DNA from: Gemmatimonadota bacterium
Lineage (GTDB): Bacteria > Gemmatimonadota > Gemmatimonadetes > Longimicrobiales > Gaopeijiaceae
Assembly: GCA_013002885.1 (NCBI GenBank)
Contig: JABDLS010000058.1
Location: forward strand, 62,001-126,000
Reading direction: 5' to 3'
DNA: 64,000 nt
Shown: piece after piece, positions 9,270-18,949 of the stretch
Position numbering within the stretch: position 1 is the first letter of the stretch
Layout: each line of letters begins with the position of its first letter
The notes under the pieces: generated by a model
Told to the model about the DNA's origin: nothing
Database searches by the model: none
The model's input: only the letters and a program-made list of their open reading frames with translations
Made by a program: the position numbers and the translations under genes

Positions 9270-9285
9270 CCAGGAGAATCATGAA

Positions 9286-11190
9286 ATGACACAAGGAATC
9301 GCCGCCCTCATGATGGTTGCTGCCTTCCAGGTGGCGCCTGCACAGGTCCAGATCACGCCGGAGCGTGCTGAAATCGAGGTCACGGAGACCGCCCAGCTCC
9401 AGGTCAGGGCGCTGGACGGCGCTGGACGGGTTCTGGACGGCGTGGCCGTGCGCTGGATCGCTTCGACGCCGGAGCTGGCGACAGTGGACCAGACGGGCCT
9501 CGTGACCGCGCTGAACCCCGGAATGGCCAAGGTCACCGCCGTCGTCGGTGGCCGCCCAACGGCCGTCTCCGTCGTGGTCCGGGCTCTTCCCCCTGCCGAG
9601 CTCCAGATGGACCTCCCGAACACGGAGCCGTACGCCGGGCAGGTGGTGCCTGCCCGTGTTCGCGCCCTGAACCGTCTCGGGGAGATGGTGGATCGACCGA
9701 TCCTGGCCTACGAGTCCAGCGATCCCTCGGTGGCCGACGTGGACCCGGCAGGACTGATCTTCGCCCGCGGACCGGGATCCGTGACCATCACGGCTTCGGG
9801 GGCCGGCGTATCGTCGTCCACGACCCTCCAGGTGCGGCCCGATCCAGGCATCGTGTACGACCTACAGCCGCGAGAGGTTCGTGTGCGCACGGGCGACGTG
9901 GTTCGCTTCCAGGCCAGCGCCCGGGCCGGCGGTGGAGCGGTGGATGCCTACCCCGAGTGGTCTCTCAGCGGCGTGGGTGCTCAGGTGGACGACGACGGCG
10001 GCGAAGGCGTGTTCGTAGCGGAGGAGCCGGGTACCTACCGGGTCACGGCCCGAATGGGTGAGAACGACGTCGTGAGTGGGGTCGTCATCGTGGAGGCCAG
10101 GGGGTCGGACGCCGAGCTCGTGCAGGTGGGGCGAGGAGGCATTGCGGGACATCATTCGGGCGACGTGTGGGTGTTCGAGGGTGTAGACGGACGTGACTAC
10201 GCATACATCGGCACCTTCATGTACGACTGGATGAAGGTCTTCGACGTCACCGACCCCGGCAATCCGGTCCTAACCGACTCGCTGCAGTTGGACGCCCGGC
10301 GGATCAACGACGTCAAGATCCATCCCGACAACCGCCTGGGGATCGTCACGAGGGAAGGGGCGTCGAGTCGCCGGAACGGTATGGTCCTTCTGGACCTGAG
10401 CACGCCCGCGAATCCGACGATCCTCTCTGAGTACACGGAGACCCTGACCGGGGGCGTTCACAACGTCTGGATCTCCGGCGAGCACGAACTCGTCTACGCC
10501 GTCCACAACGGCACGCGGGCGGTTCATGTCATCGACATCTCCGATCCTTCAGCGCCCTCGGAGGTGGGGCGGTGGGGCATCGACAACGAGCAGCGCTCCC
10601 TCCACGACGTCATCGTCCAGGACGGCTACGCGTACGTTTCGTATTGGGACGACGGGGCGGTCATTCTGGACGTCGGGGCTGGGACTCACGGCGGTACGCC
10701 GACGACGCCCACCTTCGTGAGCCAATTCAAGTACCCCATCGGCAACACCCACGTCGCGTGGCGAGACGGAAGGTACCTCTTCGTCGGCGACGAGATCTTC
10801 CCGGCGGGGTGGGACGCCGACTCAGCGATTCACGCCCGGGGCTACATCCACGTCCTCGACATGAGCGACATCGAGAACCCCGTCGAGGTGGCCAAGTACG
10901 AGGTGCCCGAGGCGGGGGCCCACAACGTCTGGGTGGAGGACGAAAAGCTCTATGTGGGCTACTACCAGGGTGGACTGCGCGTCGTCGACATCTCAGGAGA
11001 GTTGCGGGGTGACCTGTACGCTCAGGGGCGGGAGATCGCCACGATCCTCACCACCGACTCCGAAACCACGGTACCGAATTGGTCCATGACCTGGGGTGCC
11101 CAGATCTTCAAGGGCCGCATCTACTCTTCGGACCTGAACTCGGGCCTCTGGATCACCGAGCTCCGAGAGCGGCCCCGGGTAGTCTTCTAG
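9286..11190 (+). CDS. Secreted Big2-domain protein with LVIVD beta-propeller
   Basis: The 634-residue product starts with a short signal peptide (to about VAPA-Q20). Two Big2 Ig-like domains follow (about 22-105 and 108-185, with ATVDQTGLVTA and ADVDPAGLIFA signatures), then a further Ig-like segment (190-275). The C-terminal half carries LVIVD repeats, seen as VFDVTDPGNPVLTDS, VHVIDISDPSAPSEV and VLDMSDIENPVEVA, which are predicted to fold into a beta-propeller. LVIVD proteins are usually secreted and of unknown biochemical role. The start is set by AGGAG about 9 bp upstream. Confidence 0.85.
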   Translation: MTQGIAALMMVAAFQVAPAQVQITPERAEIEVTETAQLQVRALDGAGRVLDGVAVRWIASTPELATVDQTGLVTALNPGMAKVTAVVGGRPTAVSVVVRALPPAELQMDLPNTEPYAGQVVPARVRALNRLGEMVDRPILAYESSDPSVADVDPAGLIFARGPGSVTITASGAGVSSSTTLQVRPDPGIVYDLQPREVRVRTGDVVRFQASARAGGGAVDAYPEWSLSGVGAQVDDDGGEGVFVAEEPGTYRVTARMGENDVVSGVVIVEARGSDAELVQVGRGGIAGHHSGDVWVFEGVDGRDYAYIGTFMYDWMKVFDVTDPGNPVLTDSLQLDARRINDVKIHPDNRLGIVTREGASSRRNGMVLLDLSTPANPTILSEYTETLTGGVHNVWISGEHELVYAVHNGTRAVHVIDISDPSAPSEVGRWGIDNEQRSLHDVIVQDGYAYVSYWDDGAVILDVGAGTHGGTPTTPTFVSQFKYPIGNTHVAWRDGRYLFVGDEIFPAGWDADSAIHARGYIHVLDMSDIENPVEVAKYEVPEAGAHNVWVEDEKLYVGYYQGGLRVVDISGELRGDLYAQGREIATILTTDSETTVPNWSMTWGAQIFKGRIYSSDLNSGLWITELRERPRVVF

Positions 11191-11262
11191 AAGGGTGATC
11201 GGAAAGGGGAGTGGGACGCGCCACGTTGCTTGCGTGTGTTCAGTCGAGGAGCGACGACGAGG

Positions 11263-12324
11263 GTGAGCCCGGCCGTCGGGCGGGACGATTTCGGGCCCGC
11301 CGAGGAGGCCGTGCTCGATTTCGCCCACGCCCGAGAGGCGGTGGCCCGGCACGCCCGGGTCACCCCGCTTCTCCTTGACCGCCGTCTCTCCGACTCCGCC
11401 GGAAGGGAGGTCTGGCTCAAAGCCGAGGGGCTCCAGCCCACCGGCTCGTTCAAGGTCCGCGGGGCTGCGTCCCGCCTCGAGGCACTCGACGAAACGCAGA
11501 GGCGACGAGGTGTCGTGGCTTGCTCGAGCGGGAACCATGGGCGCGCCGTAGCCTACGTCGCCGCTCGAATCGGCGTTCCCGCTACGGTCTTCGTGCCCGA
11601 GTGGGTCGATCCGGTGAAGCTCCGGGGTATCGAGGCCGCCGGGGCCGTGGCCATGCGTCAGGGCGAGAGCTTCGACGAAAGCGAGGCGCTGGCGGTGCAA
11701 GCCGCCCTTCGCGAAGGGCGAACCTATGTCTCGGCATATGACGACCCGTGGGTCATCGCAGGGCAGGGCACGCTGGCCGCTGAGGCCATGATGCAGTGGC
11801 GCGAGGCGACAGGCTCAGCGGGCTCGCCCGCCGCCTTTGTCGTCCCTCTCTCCGGTGGGGGCCTCATCGGCGGCATCGCCGTTGCCCTGGCTGCAGGCAG
11901 GTCAGAGGGTGCGGATCGCTCCGACGGCTCCGACTCCGGCCCCCTCTGTCTCGCCGCCTCGGCGGAGAGGGCGGCGGTCATGCTCGCGAGTGTGCGGGCC
12001 GGGCGGCCCGTGGAGCTCCCAGAAGAGGAGACCCTGGCGAACGCCCTCGCAGGCGGTATCGGGCTGGACAACCGCCACTCCTTCGAGCTCGTCCGAAGCC
12101 GGGTCCACCGTCACGCTACGGTGACGGAAGAGGCGATCGCCGCCGCCATGCGCTACGCGGTGCGGCGGCTACGCCTGGTCGTGGAGGGCGGTGGCGCGGT
12201 GGCCTTGGCGTCCCTCCTGTCCGAGGCCTGGGCGGACGGGGATCTCCCGAAGGGCCCCCTCATCGTCGTCCTGAGCGGGGCGAACGTGGCCGCGGACGTC
12301 TTGGCTGAGGTGCTGAGGGGTTGA
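11263..12324 (+). CDS. PLP-dependent threonine dehydratase-like enzyme
   Basis: The 353-residue product belongs to the fold-type II PLP enzymes (threonine/serine dehydratase, serine racemase group). GSFKVRGA carries the PLP-binding Lys, SSGNHG forms the substrate loop, and SGGGLIGG is the phosphate-binding glycine loop. It lacks the C-terminal ACT regulatory domain of biosynthetic IlvA, so a catabolic dehydratase (TdcB-like) or related ammonia-lyase is most likely. The track start is a TTG at 11230; the GTG at 11263 has a better-placed GAGGAG upstream. The gene converges on the metallopeptidase gene. Confidence 0.85.
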   Translation: MSPAVGRDDFGPAEEAVLDFAHAREAVARHARVTPLLLDRRLSDSAGREVWLKAEGLQPTGSFKVRGAASRLEALDETQRRRGVVACSSGNHGRAVAYVAARIGVPATVFVPEWVDPVKLRGIEAAGAVAMRQGESFDESEALAVQAALREGRTYVSAYDDPWVIAGQGTLAAEAMMQWREATGSAGSPAAFVVPLSGGGLIGGIAVALAAGRSEGADRSDGSDSGPLCLAASAERAAVMLASVRAGRPVELPEEETLANALAGGIGLDNRHSFELVRSRVHRHATVTEEAIAAAMRYAVRRLRLVVEGGGAVALASLLSEAWADGDLPKGPLIVVLSGANVAADVLAEVLRG

Positions 12325-12334
12325 GCGACAGGGC

Positions 12335-14440
12335 TCAGTTCAGCCGGACGACGACGATCTGGCCGTTGCGGGCCCCGTAGACCTGGACCTGGGCGCCCAG
12401 TCCCTCGCCTCCCGACACGAAGTCATGGAAGCGGATCCCCGACGGGCCCATGGGACACAGTTCCCCTTCGTCGGGGGGTTGGTAGCCCAGACCCACGAGC
12501 TTGGGCGGACAGGAGTACGTCCCGCGGGAGAAGCTCCGGCTCGGATTGGCCTGGGCGGTGCCCCCGGGGACGTTCGTGGTGACCGGCCATGGATAGCGAT
12601 GAGGCGGTGAGACCTCGGGCGGATTGGCGAAGATGGCCCCAGCGCTGTGGAGGTCCCACGTGGTGAAGGCCAGGGCGGGAGCCGGACCGGCGTCGTGGAG
12701 GGCCGCAGCGACGATCATGTCTTCGAACAACGCGTTGAAGCTCCGGCCGGTGGCGGCGGCGAGGCTGCCGGTACCTGACGCCGTCAGGGAATCGGTCATT
12801 TCACGGAAAAGAGCGGAGTCCGCCAAGGCGGTGGATGCTCCACCGAATGCGTCGCCGAGGAAGCGGTACCAATGCCACCCGCCAGCGTAGAAGGTGTGGA
12901 ACTCTGCGGCACCGGCGGGATTGGTGATGAGGCTGTTGGGCTGCGTCGCACCCCAGACGATGAGATCGGCCAACTGGACGACGACCCCCCACGCCTCAGG
13001 CCCGATCTCTCCGTTGCTCTGATTCCAGTCCAGGATGTTCTGACCGGTGAGCCGGCTCCCCACGGCCGGGCCTCCTACCGCGGCCCACGCGATTCGCGAC
13101 GACATGGTCTGGGCCACTTCGGCCGTCCCCTCTTCGATCCAGATGTTGTGGAACGAGCCTCGGGCTACCCCATGATACAGCGACGTCACGTGCTTCAGCT
13201 CGTGGGCGAGGACGCCGAGGGCCAAAAAGCTCTCGTCCTCCGGGTCGTCAGGGTCGAGGTCGTTCATCACCGCTTCGGAGAAGTAGACGATCTCGCCCTC
13301 GTTGGAACTGGCGCAGTCCAACGTGCTCCGGAAATCGCCCGAGAAGACAGCCGCAGCCACCGTGTCCGAAAGGGTGGGCGTGGCAGCAACGATGACGCGC
13401 TCGTTGCCGTCGATGTCCGGCGTCTCCCCCCAGTAACGATCGGTGAAGTCGGCCACGTGGGAGGCATAGTACGACAGCATCTGTGTCGCTGCGGCGGTAC
13501 TCACGGGATCGGCGGCGTTGGAAGCACTGTCCTGGTAGATGACGAGGTCGTCGTTGAAGCCGATGAGCGTCACCGGCGTGGGCGTCACCACGCTGCAATC
13601 GAGCTCGAGGAAGAGGTCGTCACGACCCGGCGGGTCTACGAGGGCAGGGCCGGCCTGTGAGCGAGCGCCCGCAGGCTCCGGGCCGACGTCCGGCGCCCGG
13701 CGCCCCACGGGGATGGGCGCACTCCGAAGCCCGAGACGCTGTTCCCGCTCCCGTAGCTCTCGGTGAAAACGCCGCGTTGCCTGGAGAACGCGCTGGTCGG
13801 CGAGGAAGCGGGTACCGTCCAGCTTCTCCGAGTCTTCGAACCTCACCGGTGACGTCGAGTAGATGGGTGGTTCGACGAGAGACGGTTCAACGGGCTCGGT
13901 TCCGGCTACTTGCGCCGCCGTGAGCACGGGATTGATCTCCAACCACACGTGGGTGGTGTCGAGCTCGTCCTCGATGAGCGTCGGACGGATGACCGCTACC
14001 CTGTAGCGGTCGCCGATGTCACCTGTAGGCAGGAAGAGGCAGGTGTCCTCGTCGTAGGCCTGATGCTGACCGACATCGAGGATCACGTCGACGCGAGAGT
14101 CGCAGTTGCTCGGTTCCACGAGGAGAGCCTGGGAGGCCGCTTTCCCGGATCCGGCGTTCGCGGTGATGGCGGCGGTGCCCGTCGTAATCGCCGACGCGAC
14201 GCCGTCAGGGCTGATACTGGCCACCCCCGGTCGGCTTGACGTCCACTCGAATTCGACGCCACCGAGCACGTTCCCCGCTGCGTCCAACGCTTCGGCCTCG
14301 AACTGCAGGGTGAGGCCGACTTCGAGCGTCGGGTTTTCCGGTGTCACGCGCACGGATGCGACGTCTTCCAGGGAGGTCGTCGCCTGCCTGCATCCGGCGA
14401 AGGTGAGCGCGAAGATGACGACGAGAGAACGAAGACGCAT
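12335..14440 (-). CDS. Big2-domain lipoprotein zinc metallopeptidase
   Basis: The 701-residue product has a lipobox at Cys17 (LTFAGC) and a Big2 Ig-like domain at about residues 28-108. A large C-terminal region has a zinc-protease signature: HELKH at 413-417 (HExxH) and, about 20 residues on, WIEEGTAEV, which could give the third zinc ligand as in gluzincins such as the M30 (hyicolysin-like) family. It is therefore probably a cell-surface or outer-membrane protease. Substrate unknown. The M30 assignment is tentative because no profile search was possible. It is transcribed away from the sirtuin side and ends 10 bp from the convergent dehydratase gene. Confidence 0.7.
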   Translation of the reverse strand: MRLRSLVVIFALTFAGCRQATTSLEDVASVRVTPENPTLEVGLTLQFEAEALDAAGNVLGGVEFEWTSSRPGVASISPDGVASAITTGTAAITANAGSGKAASQALLVEPSNCDSRVDVILDVGQHQAYDEDTCLFLPTGDIGDRYRVAVIRPTLIEDELDTTHVWLEINPVLTAAQVAGTEPVEPSLVEPPIYSTSPVRFEDSEKLDGTRFLADQRVLQATRRFHRELREREQRLGLRSAPIPVGRRAPDVGPEPAGARSQAGPALVDPPGRDDLFLELDCSVVTPTPVTLIGFNDDLVIYQDSASNAADPVSTAAATQMLSYYASHVADFTDRYWGETPDIDGNERVIVAATPTLSDTVAAAVFSGDFRSTLDCASSNEGEIVYFSEAVMNDLDPDDPEDESFLALGVLAHELKHVTSLYHGVARGSFHNIWIEEGTAEVAQTMSSRIAWAAVGGPAVGSRLTGQNILDWNQSNGEIGPEAWGVVVQLADLIVWGATQPNSLITNPAGAAEFHTFYAGGWHWYRFLGDAFGGASTALADSALFREMTDSLTASGTGSLAAATGRSFNALFEDMIVAAALHDAGPAPALAFTTWDLHSAGAIFANPPEVSPPHRYPWPVTTNVPGGTAQANPSRSFSRGTYSCPPKLVGLGYQPPDEGELCPMGPSGIRFHDFVSGGEGLGAQVQVYGARNGQIVVVRLN

Positions 14441-14532
14441 GGGGCGGGGGGTCAGGGAATGGCGGCCGACTCAGACGATGGTACGCTGTTGGCGGGGTTG
14501 GATTGCCCTCACCGCCGTGCTTTCCACGTTAG

Positions 14533-15330
14533 TCACGCGAGCAGGGCAGGCACCAGACTTCCGGCTGTTCCGAGGAGCGTGACGTCAGCGTAGCCGGTCA
14601 CTGGCGTGGGCTCGAGGTTCACTTCCACCACGCGTCCGCCTCGGCGTCGGGTTACCTCGGGGATGGATGCTGCCGGATGGACCACGGCGCTGGTGCCTAT
14701 GACCAAACAGACGTCCGCTTCATCGGCAGCCGCCATGGACGCCCCGATGACGTCCGGGTCGAGGGCCTCCCCGAACCAGACGACGTCCGGTCGCATGAGG
14801 GCGCCACAACCGCAGGTCGGGAGGCTGTCTGCCGACTCCGCGTCGACCCGGCCGGGTGCCTCGTCGAGACGTCCACACGACGAGCATCGATCCCGATGGA
14901 TGGCGCCGTGGACCTCGAGGGGGTACGCCGACTCCGCGAGTCCGAGCGTCGTGCCGTCGTTGGGGGCGGTTGTCTCGCCGGCCTCCGCCCGCGCAGCCTG
15001 ATGATGGAGACCATCGACGTTCTGCGTCACCAGTGTCGTACGGCTTGCGTCGGCCAGGGCGAAGCGGGCCAGGGCGCGATGCGCCTGATTCGGTTCGCAT
15101 CGGGCTACCAGGGTCCGTCGCCATGCATACCACTCCCACACCAGCCGCGGATCACGGCGAAAGGCTTGGGGCGTGGCCAGCTCCTCGGGCCGATGTGACT
15201 TCCAGAGGCCCGCTTCCCCTCGGAAGGTGGGAATGCCCGACTCGGCCGATACGCCCGCGCCGGTGAGGACGACGACGCGCCGGGCATCCTCCACGATGCG
15301 ACGGGCCCGGGTCAGATGGTCGGCGTGCAC
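14533..15330 (-). CDS. cobB: Sirtuin NAD-dependent protein deacylase
   Basis: The 265-residue product is a Sir2-family enzyme that removes acetyl or other acyl groups from lysines, using NAD+. Visible motifs are GAGVSAESGIPTFRG (NAD binding), TQNVDGLHHQA (catalytic Asn-Asp), VHG with the catalytic His, the zinc site CSSC...CGC, and GTSAVVHPA. It is last in an apparent operon with the GGT and DUF423 genes; the gap to DUF423 is 25 bp. In bacteria such enzymes control, for example, acetyl-CoA synthetase. The symbol is by family similarity. Confidence 0.9.
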   Translation of the reverse strand: MHADHLTRARRIVEDARRVVVLTGAGVSAESGIPTFRGEAGLWKSHRPEELATPQAFRRDPRLVWEWYAWRRTLVARCEPNQAHRALARFALADASRTTLVTQNVDGLHHQAARAEAGETTAPNDGTTLGLAESAYPLEVHGAIHRDRCSSCGRLDEAPGRVDAESADSLPTCGCGALMRPDVVWFGEALDPDVIGASMAAADEADVCLVIGTSAVVHPAASIPEVTRRRGGRVVEVNLEPTPVTGYADVTLLGTAGSLVPALLA

Positions 15331-15355
15331 AGTCGAGAAGGGCGCGGCCGACGTT

Positions 15356-15721
15356 CTAGCCCCGAAGGGCGGTCAAGGCCAGCAGGCCCCATCCCACGAG
15401 GAACGCGATGCCACCGATCGGTGTGACGGCACCGAGCCATCGCTGTCCCGTGAGCACGAGGACATAGAGACTCCCCGAGAAAACGAGGATCCCGATCACG
15501 AAGGCCCATCCGGCGGCCGCGATGGTCGCAGCCTCCCACTGGGTGCTCGCCCACGACACCGCCAGGAGAGCGAGTGCGTGGTACATCTGATAGCGCACTC
15601 CGATTTCGAAGGTGGCGAGGGCGTCGGGTGTGAGCGTATTCCGCAGAGTGTGGGCCCCGAATGCGCCCAAGGTGACACCGATGCCCCCGAACACGGCACC
15701 GAGGGTGAAGAAGAGTCTCAT
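15356..15721 (-). CDS. DUF423 small membrane protein
   Basis: The 121-residue product has four predicted membrane helices. It starts with the family's GAVFGGIGVTLGAFGAHTLR-type sequence, seen in YgdD and other DUF423 members. Function is unknown. It lies 12 bp downstream of the GGT gene and 25 bp upstream of the sirtuin, so all three are probably transcribed together. Confidence 0.85.
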   Translation of the reverse strand: MRLFFTLGAVFGGIGVTLGAFGAHTLRNTLTPDALATFEIGVRYQMYHALALLAVSWASTQWEAATIAAAGWAFVIGILVFSGSLYVLVLTGQRWLGAVTPIGGIAFLVGWGLLALTALRG

Positions 15722-15733
15722 GAAGCGAGCCCC

Positions 15734-17509
15734 TCAGTACGCCAGCCCGTACGCTTCACGCCGGGGGTCGGAGGCCACCGTCAAGACGCCGTTCTCGGCA
15801 TCGTATACGATTGCCTGGGCTCCGCCGAAGGTGGCCGTCCACCCGTCGACGAGGTTCAGGTCATGGCCTAGGGCTACCAGTCCCTCCGCCACCTCCGAGG
15901 CGACCCGATTCTCCAGAGCGACGCGCACGCCGCCGTACGAACGGAACCGGGGGGCCTCGATCGCCTGCTGGGGCGTCATGTCGAAGAGGATCATGTTGTT
16001 TACGATTTGCAGCAGGGACTGGGGCTGACTGTCGCCGCCCGGCGTGCCGAGCGTGAATGCGAAGGATCCGTCGTCACTCAGCGCCATCATCGGAGACAGC
16101 GTGTGGTAGGGCCTCTTGCCGGGGGCGACCTGATTGGGGTGGCCGTCCTCGAGTGTGTAGAGGGACCCGCGGTTGTGCAGAACGATGCCCGTCTCCGGCT
16201 CGAGAAGCCCTGATCCGAAGCCAGCGAAGTTGCTTTGGATCCAGGACACGGCGTTTCCGTACTGGTCCACCGCCGTGAGGTACACCGTATCGCCGGCGTC
16301 GTCGGCGTCTTGCTGGGTTTCCGTGTGGTCGTCGCCGAACCCGGGCCCCACGTCGGCCGCGGCCGCATCGGGGTCCACCAGACCCGCACGCTCCCGGAGA
16401 TACTCGTCGTCGAGGAGGCGAGCGATGGGCACATCGGCTTTTTCCGGATCCGCCACCCAGCGGTCACGGTCGGCGAAAGCGAGCTTTTTCAGCTCGATGA
16501 GGGTGTGCAGATACTCGGCGGTATTGTGCCCCATTTCCGACAAGGGGTACGCCTTGGCCATCTCCATGTACGCCAACTGGGCCGGACCCTGGGTGTTGGG
16601 CGGCATGACGACGATGGTTTGGTCCAGGTAGTCGTTGCGGAGAGGCTCGACCCAGGTCGACGTGTGGTCGGCGAAGTCCTCTTCCCGAAGGTGGCCGCCC
16701 TGGTCGGCGACGAAGGCTGCCAGTCGCCGGCCGATGTCGCCCCGGTAGAAGGCGTCCTTTCCTCCCTGTGCAATGGCTTCCAGAGAAGTGGCGAGCTCGG
16801 GGTTGGCGAGAAGTGTACCAACGGGCGGGGCAGATCCACCAGGGAGGTAGAGGGCCCGACCCGGACCGTTCAGATCGCCACCCTGGGCCTCGAAGTCCAG
16901 CGCCAGGCGCGTCGACACGGCGAAGCCGTCGCGGGCGAAGCGGATCGCGGGTCGGAGGAGCTCGGAGAAGGGCCGGGTACCGAATCGTTCGTGGGCGTCT
17001 ACCCAACCCGCGACGGCCCCGGGTACGCTCACCGAGAGGGCGCCGGTCCCGGGGATCTCCTCGTGGCCCGCCTCCCGGAAGAACTCCGGCGTCGCCAGGG
17101 CGCCGGACCGGCCACTGGCGTTGAGAGCCGTGACTTCGCCCGTCTCACCGTCGTAGAAGATGCCGAAGGCGTCCCCGCCGATGCCGTTCATATGGGGCCG
17201 GGTGACGGCGAGGACGCCGGCCATGGCGATGATGGCGTCGGTGGCTGTCCCACCATCCTTGAGGACCCCGAGGCCGGCTTGAGCAGCCAGGGGATGTCCG
17301 GCCGTGACCGCTCCGACCGTACCCCGCACGTCCGGTCGGTTCTGGGGAGCGTAGACCGTGGTTCGCATCTCGTCGACGGGGGCCTGGGAGGGCGGCTCCG
17401 CCGCCGGTTCGCAGGCTCCGAGAACCATGACCGTGAGCGCGGTGAGTGAGCGGGCGACGCCCTGGACAGGAGCGATGGCACGAGTGGGAACGGCTGCGGG
17501 GATCTGCAT
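15734..17509 (-). CDS. ggt: Gamma-glutamyltransferase, lipoprotein type
   Basis: The product (591 residues from the ATG at 17509) is a gamma-glutamyltransferase-family Ntn-hydrolase. It transfers or hydrolyses gamma-glutamyl groups, for example from glutathione. The precursor would be cleaved before a Thr in the DTVYLTAVDQYGNAVS region. Other family features are GGTATDAIIAM, NGIGGDAFGIFY, and a C-terminal TPGGDSQPQSLLQ. The N-terminus has a hydrophobic stretch with LGAC, so it is probably a periplasmic lipoprotein. The track ORF begins at 18106, but its first 199 residues are antisense to the MFS gene and not family-like. Neighbours downstream are DUF423 and a sirtuin. Confidence 0.9.
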   Translation of the reverse strand: MQIPAAVPTRAIAPVQGVARSLTALTVMVLGACEPAAEPPSQAPVDEMRTTVYAPQNRPDVRGTVGAVTAGHPLAAQAGLGVLKDGGTATDAIIAMAGVLAVTRPHMNGIGGDAFGIFYDGETGEVTALNASGRSGALATPEFFREAGHEEIPGTGALSVSVPGAVAGWVDAHERFGTRPFSELLRPAIRFARDGFAVSTRLALDFEAQGGDLNGPGRALYLPGGSAPPVGTLLANPELATSLEAIAQGGKDAFYRGDIGRRLAAFVADQGGHLREEDFADHTSTWVEPLRNDYLDQTIVVMPPNTQGPAQLAYMEMAKAYPLSEMGHNTAEYLHTLIELKKLAFADRDRWVADPEKADVPIARLLDDEYLRERAGLVDPDAAAADVGPGFGDDHTETQQDADDAGDTVYLTAVDQYGNAVSWIQSNFAGFGSGLLEPETGIVLHNRGSLYTLEDGHPNQVAPGKRPYHTLSPMMALSDDGSFAFTLGTPGGDSQPQSLLQIVNNMILFDMTPQQAIEAPRFRSYGGVRVALENRVASEVAEGLVALGHDLNLVDGWTATFGGAQAIVYDAENGVLTVASDPRREAYGLAY

Positions 17510-17731
17510 CGTCGTGGGGTCGGTTCGGGGCCGGCGAGAAAGGAACCCGTACGTTGGGAGAACCGAGGGCACCGCGCCAGGGACGGTCGGCGCTCGAGGC
17601 CCTCCGTGTGGGTTCGCCGATGGGCGTCGTACCGAGGCGGCTGAACCCCGGCCGCTGAAGTGGTTAGGCGGCGGCGCAGCGATTATCCTTTGCGCTTCAC
17701 AACCCGTCTGCAGATCCCCACCGGAGCGCCT

Positions 17732-18946
17732 GTGCACGTCGCCGTCCCGCCGTCCGAGACGAGGGTCGATGAGCGTTCGGCGATGCGGCTGGCTCTCGTC
17801 GTCGCCGCCGCTCATGCGGTCAACGACACCTACGCGTCGTTCGTGCCGCCGCTGCTCCCCAGAATCATGGGAGACCTCGGCCTCTCCATTACTCTGGCCG
17901 CTACCCTCTCCGTGGCGTTCTCCGTGGCGGCGGCGCTCCCCCAGCCCCTCTTCGGCTACCTCGCCGATCGGTATGGGCGACGGCCGTTCGCCGTGGCGGG
18001 CCCGGTGGTGGCGGGCGTGGGCGTAGCCGCCATCGGGTTGGCCCCGGGCTTCTGGACGCTCGTCCTCCTCCTGGTCATCGGAGGGATCGGGAGTGCGGCC
18101 TTCCACCCGCCTGGCGCCTCATACGCCGTGAGGGTATCGGCAGGGAAGGGGGGAGGCGCCCGTTACTCCCTCTTTTCGTTCGGGGGCTCGGTGGGCTTCG
18201 CACTCGGCCCGGTCATCGCAGTGGGCCTGGTCCAGTCGCGGGGAATGGCGGGGCTTTGGATCGCCATGATTCCCGTGGTGATTCTCGCTCCCTTCGTGTA
18301 CCTGGCCCTTCCGAGTGGGCGTCAAGAGGTGCGGGAGCGCGACCGACCGCCACCAGCGACACCGCGTGAGGTCCTTCGGTGGCTTCGGGGGCCATTGGGC
18401 CTCATCTTCGGGGTCAGCGCCATCATGGCCTTCATCCAGCGAACGTTTCTAACTATGGAGCCCATTATCGTTGCGGAGCGGGGCGGGTCCGAGGCATTGG
18501 GCGCCCTGGCTCTCACCGTCTACTTGAGCGCTCAGGCGTTCGGTACCGTCACCGGGGGCGTTCTGGCCGACCGGGTCGACCGCCGAAAGCTCCTGGCCTT
18601 CCTCTGTTTCTGGACGCTTCCGGCCCACGTGCTTGCTCTCTGGGTGGGTCCAGAGGGGGTCTGGGGTCTCATGGCGGTTGGATTGGCCGGATTCATGGGC
18701 ATGGCGACGCTTCCTCCCGTCGTCGTGATGGCCCAGGAGATGATCCCCACCGGCACCGCCGTAAGCTCCGGGATCGTCATGGGGCTGGCCTGGGCGACGG
18801 GATCGCTGTTCGTGCTGGGGACCGGCGCGGCGGCCGATGCTTTCGGCGCCGAGGCGGCGACACTGTGGTCCATGCCGGTCGCCCTGGTGGCGGTGGCTCT
18901 CGCGCTGCACCCGTCGCTTTCGGACGCGGCGCTACGGAGGGGCTGA
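17732..18946 (+). CDS. MFS transporter, fosmidomycin-resistance-like
   Basis: The product (404 residues from the GTG at 17732) is a 12-helix major facilitator. An N-terminal HAVNDTYASFVPPLLP motif and GIGSAAFHPPGA are typical of the fosmidomycin-resistance (Fsr) group. A cytoplasmic DRYGRRPF loop between helices 2 and 3 is the usual MFS motif A. It probably exports a drug or metabolite; the substrate cannot be read from sequence. The GTG has GGAG about 6 bp upstream, better than the track start at 17660. It ends 3 bp before a Crp/Fnr regulator, which may control it. It diverges from the GGT gene. Confidence 0.88.
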   Translation: MHVAVPPSETRVDERSAMRLALVVAAAHAVNDTYASFVPPLLPRIMGDLGLSITLAATLSVAFSVAAALPQPLFGYLADRYGRRPFAVAGPVVAGVGVAAIGLAPGFWTLVLLLVIGGIGSAAFHPPGASYAVRVSAGKGGGARYSLFSFGGSVGFALGPVIAVGLVQSRGMAGLWIAMIPVVILAPFVYLALPSGRQEVRERDRPPPATPREVLRWLRGPLGLIFGVSAIMAFIQRTFLTMEPIIVAERGGSEALGALALTVYLSAQAFGTVTGGVLADRVDRRKLLAFLCFWTLPAHVLALWVGPEGVWGLMAVGLAGFMGMATLPPVVVMAQEMIPTGTAVSSGIVMGLAWATGSLFVLGTGAAADAFGAEAATLWSMPVALVAVALALHPSLSDAALRRG

Positions 18947-18949
18947 CCC

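Noticed and set aside
17510-18106. 199-residue N-terminal extension of GGT
   Set aside because: It is antisense to the MFS gene; the lipoprotein signal peptide begins at the ATG at 17509.
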